Origin: Paenibacillus sp. PAMC 26794
Lineage (GTDB): Bacteria > Bacillota > Bacilli > Paenibacillales > Paenibacillaceae
DNA length: 64,000 nucleotides
Direction: 5' to 3'
Assembly (NCBI RefSeq): GCF_000316035.1
Contig: NZ_ANHX01000082.1
Location: 23,501-87,500 of the forward strand
Positions 17,946 to 26,918 of this stretch are shown here, in pieces. The notes beneath the pieces were generated by a model. The model saw only the letters and a program-made list of their open reading frames with translations, had not been told where the DNA came from and did no database searches. Positions within the stretch are counted from its first letter, which is position 1. Each line of letters begins with the position of its first letter. Made by a program: the position numbers and the translations under genes.

Positions 17946-18635
17946 ATGGACATGAATAACAATCCGGGGCGTTCATTGGACAAAAAAATGGATATCAGCA
18001 TCGTTGGTGATGGTAGTTCTTCTGGTGGCGTGTACGGCAAGATCAAGGTCGTAGGGGACGCGTCCTTTAACGACAATCTATATTGTGATCGATTCAAATG
18101 TACGGGGACATCGGTCGTATACGGATCGCTTGAATCCACAGATATTAAAATTACCGGAACCCTTACTCTGACAGAGCGAGAGGCCAGCAACGATGGTGAG
18201 GATGGAATCCAGGCATCTGGCCTGCATGCCAAAGCTGAGCATATAAAAGTGGTAGGTGAACTTCATCTGTCAGGGGATTGTCAGGCGGAAAATATCAAGC
18301 TGAACGGGCGTTTGACGATAGCGGGGATGCTCAGCGCTGAACACATGACGCTCAAAATCATGGGTCCATCCGAGGTCAAGGAAATGGGCGGTTCCATCAT
18401 CTCGGTGAAGAGTGGCCGGTTGAATGACTTGTTTACGGGGAATAAATCAATTCTCAAAGCACAGATTATCGAAGGTGATGACATTGAATTAGAGAATACG
18501 GAGGTGGAGATTGTCCGTGGCGATAAAATAAAAATCGGTCCTGGCTGCCGAATTGGTACAGTGGAATACCGTTCATCTCTGCACATTCATCCGCAATCGG
18601 AAGTTTTGCTGCAAAGCAATCGGTCCTTGGACTGA
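17946..18635 (+). CDS. Second bactofilin-like protein (YhbF/BacF-like)
   Basis: 229 aa from the ATG at 17946 (AAAGGG five nt upstream; ATG 17952 possible). Shares with the previous protein the beta-repeat body (VVGELHLSGDCQAENIKLNG) and the C-terminal block, where both read IxGDxIxLExTEVDIVRG-like, so the two are paralogues from a duplication. The N-terminus is shorter and the repeats more degenerate. Last gene of the yhbDEF-type unit; the MFS gene begins 72 nt later without a visible terminator, with a possible -10 TATACT at about 18657-18662. Confidence 0.8.
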   Translation: MDMNNNPGRSLDKKMDISIVGDGSSSGGVYGKIKVVGDASFNDNLYCDRFKCTGTSVVYGSLESTDIKITGTLTLTEREASNDGEDGIQASGLHAKAEHIKVVGELHLSGDCQAENIKLNGRLTIAGMLSAEHMTLKIMGPSEVKEMGGSIISVKSGRLNDLFTGNKSILKAQIIEGDDIELENTEVEIVRGDKIKIGPGCRIGTVEYRSSLHIHPQSEVLLQSNRSLD

Positions 18636-18707
18636 TTAACGAATACTTCTTTTCGGATATACTAATTCAGTCATATGAATAGAGCGTGAATGGAGAGATT
18701 GAGTACA

Positions 18708-20261
18708 ATGGTTGCACGTAAAAACAGTATTGGATTGGTGCTGGCAGGGTTACTGCTCAGCATACTAATGGCTTCAATGGATAATACCATCGTGGCAACA
18801 GCTATGGGGGATATTGTCGGGAAGCTGGGTGGGCTCGACAAGTTCGTCTGGGTTACCTCCGCGTACATGGTGGCTGAGATGGCAGGGATGCCGATCTTTG
18901 GTAAGCTATCCGATATGTATGGACGGAAGAAGTTTTTTGTATTTGGTATTATTGTGTTTATGCTTGGCTCAGCGCTGTGCGGAACGGCAACGTCTATTGT
19001 GGAATTGACGATGTACAGAGCGATTCAAGGTATTGGTGCGGGGGCCCTGGTGCCGATTGCCTTTACGATCATGTTTGATGTCGTTGCACCAGAATCTCGT
19101 GGTAAATTGGGTGGATTGTTTGGAGCCGTCTTTGGCCTCTCCAGCGTATTCGGACCTCTGCTCGGTGCTTACATTACCCAGTATGCGACTTGGGAATGGG
19201 TATTTTATATTAACCTGCCGCTAGGCTTGATTGCATTTGTGTTTATTGCCTTCTTCTACAAAGAGTCTCATCAGCATCACTCCCAACAGATTGACTGGCT
19301 GGGTGCTGTAACGCTGATCGGTGCTGTTGTGTGCCTGATCTTTGGTCTGGAACTGGGCGGCAAAACATTTGCCTGGGGTTCGTGGCAGATTCTTGGCTTG
19401 TTTGCCGGATTTGTAGCATTAGCGCTGCTCTTCCTTTTTGCAGAAACCAAAGCCAAAGAACCAATCATCTCCTTCAGCATGTTCCGCAACCGGGTCTACT
19501 GGTCCAGTAACGTTATTGGTATGTTCAGTGGTGCGGCGTTCATTACAGCATCCGTGTACATTCCGATCTTCATACAGGGGGTACTTGGTGGTAAAGCGAC
19601 CAACTCCGGTCTTGTGCTGCTGCCCATGATGCTTGGATCTGTTGTGACGGCATCCTTGGGCGGGGTGTTGATGACCAAAATCAAGTATCGCAATATCATG
19701 ATTCCTACGTTGGCCTTACTTGTCATTGGACTCGGATTGCTGACTACACTGGATGAGGGTTCTTCCCTCTGGACGATACGTATTTATATGGTGATGGTTG
19801 GTCTGGGTGTCGGTGCTTCGTTCTCCGTACTTAGCAATGCAGCGATGAATGCGTTTGAACCGCAAAGACGCGGTGCGGCGAGTTCCACACTTAACTTTTT
19901 GCGTTCCCTCGGTATGACGATGGGTATTACGATCTTTGGTATCGTACAGAGCCAGGTGTTTACGCGTAAAATGAATGATGCCCTCACTGGTTCAGCTGCG
20001 GAAGCAGGCGGTGCTTCTGCGGGTGGGGTGCCGCAGGGAGTGGATCTGACCGATCCACATGCGTTGCTCTCACCAGAACTCAGACAGGCGATTCCGCCTC
20101 AGGTGCTGGATACCATCACACATGCCCTTTCCTCTTCCATCGTGCAGTTATTTGCCTGGGCTGTAATTCCGGCTGCACTCGCATTGGTCGCTTCCTTCTT
20201 CATGGGAAGAGAGAAGATGGTTGTAGGCGAAGAGCAAGGCGAATACACAGGCGGTCATTGA
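18708..20261 (+). CDS. MFS drug exporter, DHA2 (14-helix) family
   Basis: 517 aa with about 14 hydrophobic segments, the EmrB/QacA type of proton-driven multidrug efflux pump. Motif D1 LLSILMASMDNTIVATAM in helix 1 with the conserved Asp, motif A GKLSDMYGRKKFF, and antiporter motif C GLSSVFGPLLGAYI. The ATG at 18708 follows GGAGAG; the ATG at 18690 lacks a site. No regulator is adjacent, so the substrate cannot be guessed. A terminator follows. Confidence 0.9.
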   Translation: MVARKNSIGLVLAGLLLSILMASMDNTIVATAMGDIVGKLGGLDKFVWVTSAYMVAEMAGMPIFGKLSDMYGRKKFFVFGIIVFMLGSALCGTATSIVELTMYRAIQGIGAGALVPIAFTIMFDVVAPESRGKLGGLFGAVFGLSSVFGPLLGAYITQYATWEWVFYINLPLGLIAFVFIAFFYKESHQHHSQQIDWLGAVTLIGAVVCLIFGLELGGKTFAWGSWQILGLFAGFVALALLFLFAETKAKEPIISFSMFRNRVYWSSNVIGMFSGAAFITASVYIPIFIQGVLGGKATNSGLVLLPMMLGSVVTASLGGVLMTKIKYRNIMIPTLALLVIGLGLLTTLDEGSSLWTIRIYMVMVGLGVGASFSVLSNAAMNAFEPQRRGAASSTLNFLRSLGMTMGITIFGIVQSQVFTRKMNDALTGSAAEAGGASAGGVPQGVDLTDPHALLSPELRQAIPPQVLDTITHALSSSIVQLFAWAVIPAALALVASFFMGREKMVVGEEQGEYTGGH

Positions 20262-20345
20262 GCCGTTATGCAGTAAAACGTAAGTTACGGTATTACAGCT
20301 AATCTTAGCTTGCTAAAACTCAAATAACATATCTTAAAACATGTG

Positions 20346-20392
20346 AAGACACACTTCTCGTATCCCCAAAAGGGGAGGGAAGTGTGTCTTTT
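20346..20392. terminator. Terminator after MFS gene
   Basis: AAGACACACTTC and TCCCC on the left pair with GGGGA and GAAGTGTGTCTT on the right around an AAAA loop, followed by TTCGTTTTCG. The remaining 100 nt before the convergent VanW-family gene hold nothing recognisable. Confidence 0.8.
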
Positions 20393-20495
20393 CGTTTTCG
20401 TATGCTCAGCTTATCCAGGAATTACTGAATTACGGAAGGATCTTCTTTTTGCTTTACAATGCTGCATAAGTTACCAGATGTTCCGAGCAAGGGGC

Positions 20496-21929
20496 CTAAG
20501 GTTGTTTGGTATCGCTAATACCATCCTCGACAACAGAAGGCTGTTGTGGATCAGGCAGGCTGCTATGACCGGAGCGGGCAATTAGACGATTCTGAGCTTT
20601 GTACGTATCTCGTGTGATCGTTTTGGATTCGACCACTTTGCCGTCTAGCCTCTTGGTTCTTACCGTCTCGACAATATATCCAGGCTGTCCGTCTTGCAGC
20701 ACCTGCTGGGCACCATCAGGCAGTACAGTACTGGACACATACTTTACCGGAACACTTAATGTTTCAATGGTACGAGATTCAAGTGCATAGCTGACATTCT
20801 TGGGGAATGTGCCGAAAAATTTCACCATCAATTGGTGGTTCTTCACCTCTGCATGAATGAGTAAGGATTTTCCGGTATTATTCTTGAAGCGAAAGTTGAT
20901 GGCTCCAGAGGCAAAGGTGGCATCCAGCCCTTTTGGCAAATATTTGACCGGCAGGGAATGGTTGCGACGCTCAATAATATCAAGACCCGTCAATAGCGCT
21001 GCGTTATACACCGTACTGGATACCTGGCAGATTCCCCCGCCAATTCCGGGGGTGAGTCTTCCATTGACAATGACCGGTGCCTCACGAAACCCATACTCCT
21101 TTTCAGCTTTACGGACGACCTTCTCATAATCGAATGTGGCATCTGGTGGCAAAATCATGCCGTTAATCGCTTCCGCCGCTGCGCTGACATTATGTATCCG
21201 GCCTTCACTACTATTGCCCAGATCCGTGGAGAACTGGATGATCTTTCGGTCAATGCCTTCCTGGCGTAACGAATCAAGAGTTACTTCAGGCTTCAGCGTA
21301 TACAGTGGTACCTGGATCAGCAGTGGGGCGGGTTTCTCATCCGGGCTCAGTACACTGAAATCCCTGTGCAGCTTCGTCTGAATGAGATTTGTGAGTGTAT
21401 CCCAATCAATCCGGCAGACGCCCTTTTCCGGGATATACTGGACTTTGTCACTTGCGGTAATGCGGCGAACAGCGTCCGCAGGTGTACCGAAGGTTTCTTT
21501 TTCCCAGGCAGGGCTGAGATGTTCTTGAAGTGACCGTAAGTCGTAGCTCATATCGAGAGAGAACTCTTTCGGAAAATGATAACGTGCATAAGCGCGTTCC
21601 CACAGGTTACCTTCCTCCAGCTGCTGTATCGCGGTTTTTAAGCTGTTAACGTTGTAGCTCACCCCCACCTGAGCTGCGGTATACGACATCGTCTGGGGGT
21701 TGGGTTCAGTCACTTCAAAGGTGACAGGCCAGTCCTCCAGCTTTTGGACCTGTTCATCCAATTCATGCAATACGTTCTTGCGATTTTTCCCTTCCACCAG
21801 CATGCCGCCTACATGAACATCTTTGGGCAGGGCAGGCTGATTCACGTACATGTACAGCAATCCATAAGACGCGGAGCCGATCAAGAGGATGGAGAATAGA
21901 ACAATGACCGTCAAATGTATTTTTTTCAT
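20496..21929 (-). CDS. VanW-family protein with G5 domain
   Basis: Start placed at the ATG at 21929, nine nt after AAAGGAG; the longer frame to 21995 adds 22 unsupported residues. 477 aa: membrane anchor or uncleaved signal at residues 3-25, a peptidoglycan-binding-4-like region (about 40-230), the VanW domain (about 255-385; VRKAEKEYGFREAPVIVNG, GGGICQVSSTVYNAAL), then a G5 domain (about 390-455; VPVKYVSSTVLPDG) and a Pro/Asp-rich tail. Such proteins are thought to be cell-wall associated, though VanW has no proven activity. Divergent from ftsEX and sharing a WalR-like site with it, which fits a wall function. Confidence 0.88.
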   Translation of the reverse strand: MKKIHLTVIVLFSILLIGSASYGLLYMYVNQPALPKDVHVGGMLVEGKNRKNVLHELDEQVQKLEDWPVTFEVTEPNPQTMSYTAAQVGVSYNVNSLKTAIQQLEEGNLWERAYARYHFPKEFSLDMSYDLRSLQEHLSPAWEKETFGTPADAVRRITASDKVQYIPEKGVCRIDWDTLTNLIQTKLHRDFSVLSPDEKPAPLLIQVPLYTLKPEVTLDSLRQEGIDRKIIQFSTDLGNSSEGRIHNVSAAAEAINGMILPPDATFDYEKVVRKAEKEYGFREAPVIVNGRLTPGIGGGICQVSSTVYNAALLTGLDIIERRNHSLPVKYLPKGLDATFASGAINFRFKNNTGKSLLIHAEVKNHQLMVKFFGTFPKNVSYALESRTIETLSVPVKYVSSTVLPDGAQQVLQDGQPGYIVETVRTKRLDGKVVESKTITRDTYKAQNRLIARSGHSSLPDPQQPSVVEDGISDTKQP

Positions 21930-22023
21930 AACCGTACGCTCCTTTATACTTCTGTTGTTCCGCACTTTGTAACACTTTCTATATATATGATCCAATGCAG
22001 GAAAACTTTCGGGTACTCAATAG

Positions 22024-22040
22024 GTAACAAATTTGTTACA
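22024..22040 (-). promoter_or_regulatory. Candidate WalR (YycF) box in the vanW-like/ftsE divergent region
   Basis: Read on the minus strand the site is TGTAAC-AAATT-TGTTAC, two direct TGTWAH hexamers separated by five bases, an exact fit to the published WalR consensus TGTWAH-N5-TGTWAH. Bases 22024-22039 also form a perfect 16-bp palindrome. On the plus strand it overlaps a possible -10 TACAAT (22037-22042). WalRK controls wall hydrolase genes in Firmicutes, and both neighbours are wall-related. Confidence 0.6.
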
Positions 22041-22182
22041 ATAAACAACATATGAATCCATGCTTCACCATCGAAACAGGATCGAAGTGGATTTTCCCTG
22101 ATGAAATTCAGGTCTTTTTAAAGGAAATGCCGGGATTGTGTCGAAATGATAATGGCTAACTATGCGAGCAGGAAGTGATGAT

Positions 22183-22869
22183 GTGATAGAAATGCAGGAC
22201 GTGTGGAAGACCTACGCCAATGGGACCCACGCATTACAAGGGGTGTCGGTGAAGATCGACCGCAATGAATTTGTCTATATCGTCGGTCCGTCCGGCGCAG
22301 GTAAATCGACATTTATGAAATTGATGTACAGAGAAGAAGTTCCGACCAAAGGACAAATATCCATTAACGGATTTAATATTGGTAAGTTGAAGCCAAGAAA
22401 GATTCCTTATGTGCGTCGTAACATCGGCGTTGTGTTCCAGGATTTTCGTCTGTTGCCGCGGATGACAGCATTTGAGAATGTGGCATTTGCCATGGAAGTT
22501 ATTGAAGCACCGAAGCGTCATATCAAGAAACGAGTGATGGAAGTACTCGACTTGGTGGGACTGCGCAGTAAAGCAAATCGTGAACCTTCACAGCTCTCGG
22601 GTGGAGAACAGCAACGTATTGCCATTGCACGGGCTATCGTCAATAACCCATCGGTTATTATCGCGGATGAGCCTACAGGTAACCTCGATCCGGAGACGTC
22701 ATGGGGCATTATGCAACTGCTGGATGAGATTAATTTCCGGGGAACAACGATTGTTATGGCGACCCACAACAAAGATATCGTGAATACGATGCGTAAACGG
22801 GTAATCGCTATCGAAAGTGGACGGATTGTACGGGATCAGATGAGAGGGGAATACGGTTATGAATTTTAG
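22183..22869 (+). CDS. ftsE: Cell division ATP-binding protein FtsE
   Basis: ATPase half of the FtsEX complex, which transmits cytoplasmic ATP hydrolysis to a wall hydrolase outside. I choose the GTG at 22183 (AGGAAG seven nt upstream), giving 228 aa beginning (M)IEMQDVWKTYANG like other FtsE; the ATG at 22162 is not supported. Walker A GPSGAGKST, signature LSGGEQQRIAIA, Walker B VIIADEPTGNLDP and switch His in VMATHN are intact. Overlaps ftsX by 11 nt, so translationally coupled. Confidence 0.97.
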   Translation: MIEMQDVWKTYANGTHALQGVSVKIDRNEFVYIVGPSGAGKSTFMKLMYREEVPTKGQISINGFNIGKLKPRKIPYVRRNIGVVFQDFRLLPRMTAFENVAFAMEVIEAPKRHIKKRVMEVLDLVGLRSKANREPSQLSGGEQQRIAIARAIVNNPSVIIADEPTGNLDPETSWGIMQLLDEINFRGTTIVMATHNKDIVNTMRKRVIAIESGRIVRDQMRGEYGYEF

Positions 22870-23776
22870 TACTCTCTTGCGCCATCTGCGGGAGGGATTC
22901 AAAAACGTATTCCGCAACGGCTGGATGTCCGTAGCCTCCATCATGTCCATCATTGTGTCGCTGTTGATTCTTGGTGTGTTCATGTTGCTGGTGCTCAATG
23001 TAAATTCCATGGCGAATCAGGTTGATAGCCAGGTGGAGATCAGCACGTTCCTCGAACTGAATGTGGACGAGAACCTGCGTAACACACTGGAGCAAGAAAT
23101 CAGCGCGATGCCTGAAGTAAGTGAGATTCGTTTTGTTTCCAAGGAAGAGGGACTTCAGGAGTTCCGTGAACGTCTTGGAGAGAGTGCAGATAACGTGCTT
23201 AGCGGTTTCGATGTGGACAACAACCCACTGCCGGAGACCATTGAAGTTGAGGTCATTGAACCGGAAACCGTCAATTTTGTGGCGCAAAAAATCGAAGCTT
23301 TGAACGAAAAACACCCGGAGAAGCCGATCATGAAAGTGAACTACGGCAAGGAAACGGTGGAAGTATTGTTCAAATTTACGAAGCTTGTTCGTAACATCGG
23401 ATTTATTTTTGTCGGGGGACTGGGTCTCATGTCCATGTTCCTGATCTCGAATACGATTCGCGTAACGATACTGGCACGTCGCCGGGAGATCGGAATTATG
23501 AAGTTGGTTGGCGCAACCAATACCTTTATTCGCTGGCCTTTCTTTATTGAAGGTGCACTCATTGGATTTATTGGCTCGGTCATTACGGTTGGTGTGCTGT
23601 TTGTTGGGTACAGCCAGTTGATGAACACGATTGGTCAGGATGTCTTCATGCAGATGCTTAACTTGATTCCGCTCGGCGAAATCTGGGTGCTGTTTGGAAC
23701 GCTGTTGATCGGACTCGGTGTGCTGGTAGGTATTTTGGGAAGTACACTGTCCATTCGAAAATCACTCAACGTTTAA
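22859..23776 (+). CDS. ftsX: Cell division membrane protein FtsX
   Basis: 305 aa permease-like partner of FtsE. One N-terminal helix (about 20-45), an extracellular domain (about 50-170) that in relatives contacts the hydrolase, then three helices with the MacB/FtsX region (VTILARRREIGIMKLVGATN). Start ATG inside the end of ftsE, with GAGGGGA as binding site. The next gene encodes the probable hydrolase partner, as in many Firmicutes. Confidence 0.96.
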   Translation: MNFSTLLRHLREGFKNVFRNGWMSVASIMSIIVSLLILGVFMLLVLNVNSMANQVDSQVEISTFLELNVDENLRNTLEQEISAMPEVSEIRFVSKEEGLQEFRERLGESADNVLSGFDVDNNPLPETIEVEVIEPETVNFVAQKIEALNEKHPEKPIMKVNYGKETVEVLFKFTKLVRNIGFIFVGGLGLMSMFLISNTIRVTILARRREIGIMKLVGATNTFIRWPFFIEGALIGFIGSVITVGVLFVGYSQLMNTIGQDVFMQMLNLIPLGEIWVLFGTLLIGLGVLVGILGSTLSIRKSLNV

Positions 23777-23886
23777 TTTTGTTTTCAACGATCGAATTGC
23801 AGAATATGTCGAAAAGAATGGTAAAGCAGGTTCATTAATGGGCGCTGTTTGACGATATGTAGGAAAGACGGAGTCTTTTAAGATTG

Positions 23887-23934
23887 AAGAAAGCAAAGAA
23901 CATGCTGTTCACCACCTGTGCAGGTTGCTTTCTT
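23887..23934 (+). other. Ten-bp hairpin in leader of the M23 gene
   Basis: AAGAAAGCAA (23887-23896) is perfectly complementary to TTGCTTTCTT (23925-23934), with a 28-nt loop, 30 nt before the TTG start. The 3' arm ends TTTCTTGTG, so it could be a weak terminator/attenuator between ftsX and the hydrolase gene, or a 5'-stabilising stem. No match to the c-di-AMP (ydaO) riboswitch was found. Confidence 0.5.
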
Positions 23935-23963
23935 GTGAAATCATAGGATGGGGGATCATCATT

Positions 23964-25247
23964 TTGAAAAAAACCGCTTCGCTGCTGGCCTTTACGTTAT
24001 TGGCCAGTTTGACACTTCAACCTTCTGACGGATATGCCAAGAGTAGCATCAGCGATATTGACCAGCAGATTCAGCAACTGGAGAGCAAGGCGGCTTCTGC
24101 CAAGCAGGAGCAAAAAAAAGCGGCTTCCAACAAAAAGGAAGCGCAGCATTACAAGAACAAAACCAACGCTTATCTGAAGGTTGTCATGGAACAGATCAAT
24201 GTCGTTAGTGATGAACTGGCCAGTGTATCCTTGCAGATCGAGAACACGGAGGAAGATCTCCGTACAACGAAAAAAGATCTGCAAGCGGCAGAAGAACGCA
24301 TCGTTGCAAGGGAAAAATTGTTGGAGTCACGTGTACGCCTGATGTACACAGACGGTGCTGTATCCTATCTGGATGTATTGTTGTCCTCTACTAGCTTCAC
24401 TGACTTCCTGACCCGTGCGGATTCACTGAAAACGATCGTGGATCAGGATCAGCATCTGCTGGATGAGCACAAAGCGGACAAGCAACTGGTCGTGGACAAA
24501 AAGGCAGAATTGGATGTGCAATATGCGGAAGCCAAGAGTCTGTATGCACAGAAGAAACAGCGCAAGTCCCAATTGAATGAAAAAGAAGCGGAAAAGCAAG
24601 TGCTTCTCGCTTCATATGATGCTAAAATTGAAGAGTCAGAAGAGCTGACACAAGAGCAGGAAGATGTATTAATGCAGATTGCCAGCAAACGTTCGGCACT
24701 TCTTCAAGAGAAAAATAAATTGCGTGAACAGCAAGCTGCAGCTGCAGCCAAAGCAAAAGCCGCGGCAGCCGCCCGGGCGAAAGCTGCAGCCAAGACACTA
24801 ACCAGAGTGAGTTCGGATAGCAGCACGAGTGGTTCAACCAGTTCATATTCAGGCGGCAATGGCGTATTTAGTATGCCTATCTCTGGTGGAAGGATTTCCT
24901 CCTCGTTTGGTCCACGTACACATCCTATTACCGGAGAAGTGGGCAAACTGCATGCTGGCGTTGACTTTGCTGTTCCGCAAGGAACGACAGTACGAGCGGT
25001 CTCCGGTGGTGTCGTGATTGTTGCTGAATGGATGAGTGGTTATGGTAATGCCGTAATTATCGATCATGGTGGAGGATTATGGACCTTATATGCTCATAAC
25101 AGTAGTTTGAGTGTTAGTAAAGGTGATACAGTCTCACGTGGAGATAAGATCTCAGAATCAGGCAATACCGGTAATTCTACGGGACCGCACTTGCATTTCG
25201 AAGTACGTGAAAACGGGACTCCTGTCAATCCGATGAACTATCTGTAA
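23964..25247 (+). CDS. M23 peptidoglycan hydrolase with coiled coil (EnvC/PcsB-like)
   Basis: 427 aa from the TTG at 23964 (GGGGGA nine nt upstream). Signal peptide with likely cleavage after GYA (about residue 25); long coiled coil (about 28-245, Gln/Lys/Glu/Ala heptads); Ala-rich hinge and Ser/Gly linker (about 255-295); C-terminal LytM/M23 domain with zinc ligands in LHAGVDFAVP (HxxxD) and HLHFEV (HxH). The layout matches FtsEX-controlled hydrolases, where the coiled coil binds FtsX. Bacillus uses the NlpC/P60 enzyme CwlO for this job; here an M23 protein sits at the ftsEX locus. Confidence 0.92.
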   Translation: MKKTASLLAFTLLASLTLQPSDGYAKSSISDIDQQIQQLESKAASAKQEQKKAASNKKEAQHYKNKTNAYLKVVMEQINVVSDELASVSLQIENTEEDLRTTKKDLQAAEERIVAREKLLESRVRLMYTDGAVSYLDVLLSSTSFTDFLTRADSLKTIVDQDQHLLDEHKADKQLVVDKKAELDVQYAEAKSLYAQKKQRKSQLNEKEAEKQVLLASYDAKIEESEELTQEQEDVLMQIASKRSALLQEKNKLREQQAAAAAKAKAAAAARAKAAAKTLTRVSSDSSTSGSTSSYSGGNGVFSMPISGGRISSSFGPRTHPITGEVGKLHAGVDFAVPQGTTVRAVSGGVVIVAEWMSGYGNAVIIDHGGGLWTLYAHNSSLSVSKGDTVSRGDKISESGNTGNSTGPHLHFEVRENGTPVNPMNYL

Positions 25248-25381
25248 AATTTGTGTAAGCACCGAATGGAAAAAACATATTCCGTACAAGCTAGACATAT
25301 ACTAAGCTGGCATGTTCAGGGAATGGGTCCAAGAAACAATGGAATCGGACACGCTTCAAAACTAAAGGCGGTGACAAACGG

Positions 25382-26854
25382 ATGATGAAGAAAAGATCGG
25401 CGCTACTGCTTGTCATTGTGGGTCTCCTGGGTGGTAGTTTGCTAACCCTGGTATTAATGACTTATCCAGGAATAGCGAACCAGACCACAGCGGGCGAAGG
25501 TTTGCTGGCTAGTGTAACCGGCAATTCACAGCAGAAGAACGATTTGAAAAAGATTGAAACTGCGATGAATTTGATCTCCAGCAACTATTATAAAGACGTG
25601 GATCAGACCAAATTGATTGACGGTGCGATCAACGGCATGATGGAATCGCTTGGTGATCCGTACTCCAACTATATGGGGCAGGAAACGGCTGCTCAGTTTG
25701 AAGAGTCGATCGAAGGTTCATTTACCGGTATTGGCGCAGAGGTATCCTCACAGGATGGAAATGTCATTGTTGTTTCCCCAATCAAAGGATCTCCAGCCGA
25801 GAAAGCGGGTATTCGTGCGAAAGATATGATTATGTCGGTCAACGGCGAATCCCTGCAAGGTTTGGAACTCAACAAGGCTGTTAACAAAATCAGAGGTCCC
25901 AAGGGCAGTGAAGCGAAGGTACAGGTCAAACGTGCCGGATCTTCCGAGCTGATTGAATTTGTCATTGTACGGGATGACATTGATCTGGAGACCGTATATG
26001 CTCACATGGAGGATGGCGGAATTGGTGTTATTGCCATTACTCAATTCTCTTTGAATACAGGCGATCGCTTCAAGGAAGAATTGGCGAAGCTTGAGAAGCA
26101 GAACATGAAAGGTCTGGTCATCGACGTACGGAATGACCCAGGCGGTGTATTGCAAGTCGTTATTGATATTGCTGAACAGTTTGTTCCTAAAGGCAAGGTT
26201 ATTGTGCAAGTGGAAGACAAAAACGGCAAAAAGGAACAAAGCAAATCCAATGGATCAGCCAAAGCTTATCCAGTCACAGTCCTGATGAACAAAGGCAGTG
26301 CGAGTGCGTCGGAGATTTTGGCCGGTGCATTACAACAGTCAGCAGGTGCCAAGTTGATTGGAGAAAATTCCTTTGGTAAAGGAACCGTACAGACGAGTTA
26401 TGACAAGCAGATGGGTGACGGCAGCTTGCTGAAGATCACCATTGCCAAGTGGCTCACTCCGAACGGGGACTGGATTCATGAAAAAGGAATCAAACCGGAT
26501 ATCGCGGTAGACCAGCCGGATTATTTCTCGGTGGCACCGATTAACAAAGAGAAGTTACCACTGAAATATGACAGCAATAGCACGGATGTGAAAAGTGCGC
26601 AGACGATGCTGAGAGGACTCGATTTCAAACCGGATCGTGTGGATGGATACTACGACCAGAAGACGGAAGAAGCGGTCAAGGCATTCCAGAAGCAAAAAGG
26701 CATTCAGGCCACAGGCCAGATTGACGAGAAAACCGCTGAATCACTGGAAGCGGCTCTGATTGAACGTATTGCCAATCCTCAATATGATGCACAGCTGAAA
26801 CGCGCGATCGAAAATGTCTCAAAGGATATTTCGTCCGCTGTGTCGAAGCCATAA
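25382..26854 (+). CDS. ctpB: Carboxy-terminal processing serine protease, S41 family (CtpB-like)
   Basis: 490 aa. N-terminal signal/anchor (residues 5-28), PDZ domain (about 105-185; AGIRAKDMIMSVNGESLQG), S41 protease core (about 200-375) with the catalytic Ser in KGSASASEILAGAL and the Lys in GENSFGKGTVQTS, and a C-terminal peptidoglycan-binding-1 domain (about 400-465; AQTMLRGLDFKPDRVDG). CtpB in B. subtilis cleaves SpoIVFA during sporulation and lies next to minJ and ftsEX, as here. Two adjacent ATGs; the first is used. Followed by a terminator. Confidence 0.92.
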   Translation: MMKKRSALLLVIVGLLGGSLLTLVLMTYPGIANQTTAGEGLLASVTGNSQQKNDLKKIETAMNLISSNYYKDVDQTKLIDGAINGMMESLGDPYSNYMGQETAAQFEESIEGSFTGIGAEVSSQDGNVIVVSPIKGSPAEKAGIRAKDMIMSVNGESLQGLELNKAVNKIRGPKGSEAKVQVKRAGSSELIEFVIVRDDIDLETVYAHMEDGGIGVIAITQFSLNTGDRFKEELAKLEKQNMKGLVIDVRNDPGGVLQVVIDIAEQFVPKGKVIVQVEDKNGKKEQSKSNGSAKAYPVTVLMNKGSASASEILAGALQQSAGAKLIGENSFGKGTVQTSYDKQMGDGSLLKITIAKWLTPNGDWIHEKGIKPDIAVDQPDYFSVAPINKEKLPLKYDSNSTDVKSAQTMLRGLDFKPDRVDGYYDQKTEEAVKAFQKQKGIQATGQIDEKTAESLEAALIERIANPQYDAQLKRAIENVSKDISSAVSKP

Positions 26855-26884
26855 AGAAGGCTGATTTTCAGCCTTCTTTTTTTC
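26855..26884 (+). terminator. Terminator after ctpB
   Basis: AGAAGGCTGA / TCAGCCTTCT with a TTT loop, running into eight T's, starting directly after the ctpB stop codon. Confidence 0.92.
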
Positions 26885-26918
26885 TGAACCGGCTGAAGGA
26901 GAGGGGTGACCGTCCACA

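Noticed and set aside
23777..23963. c-di-AMP (ydaO-type) riboswitch before the M23 hydrolase gene
   Set aside because: Such riboswitches often precede wall hydrolase genes, but the conserved ydaO core elements are absent in this short leader.
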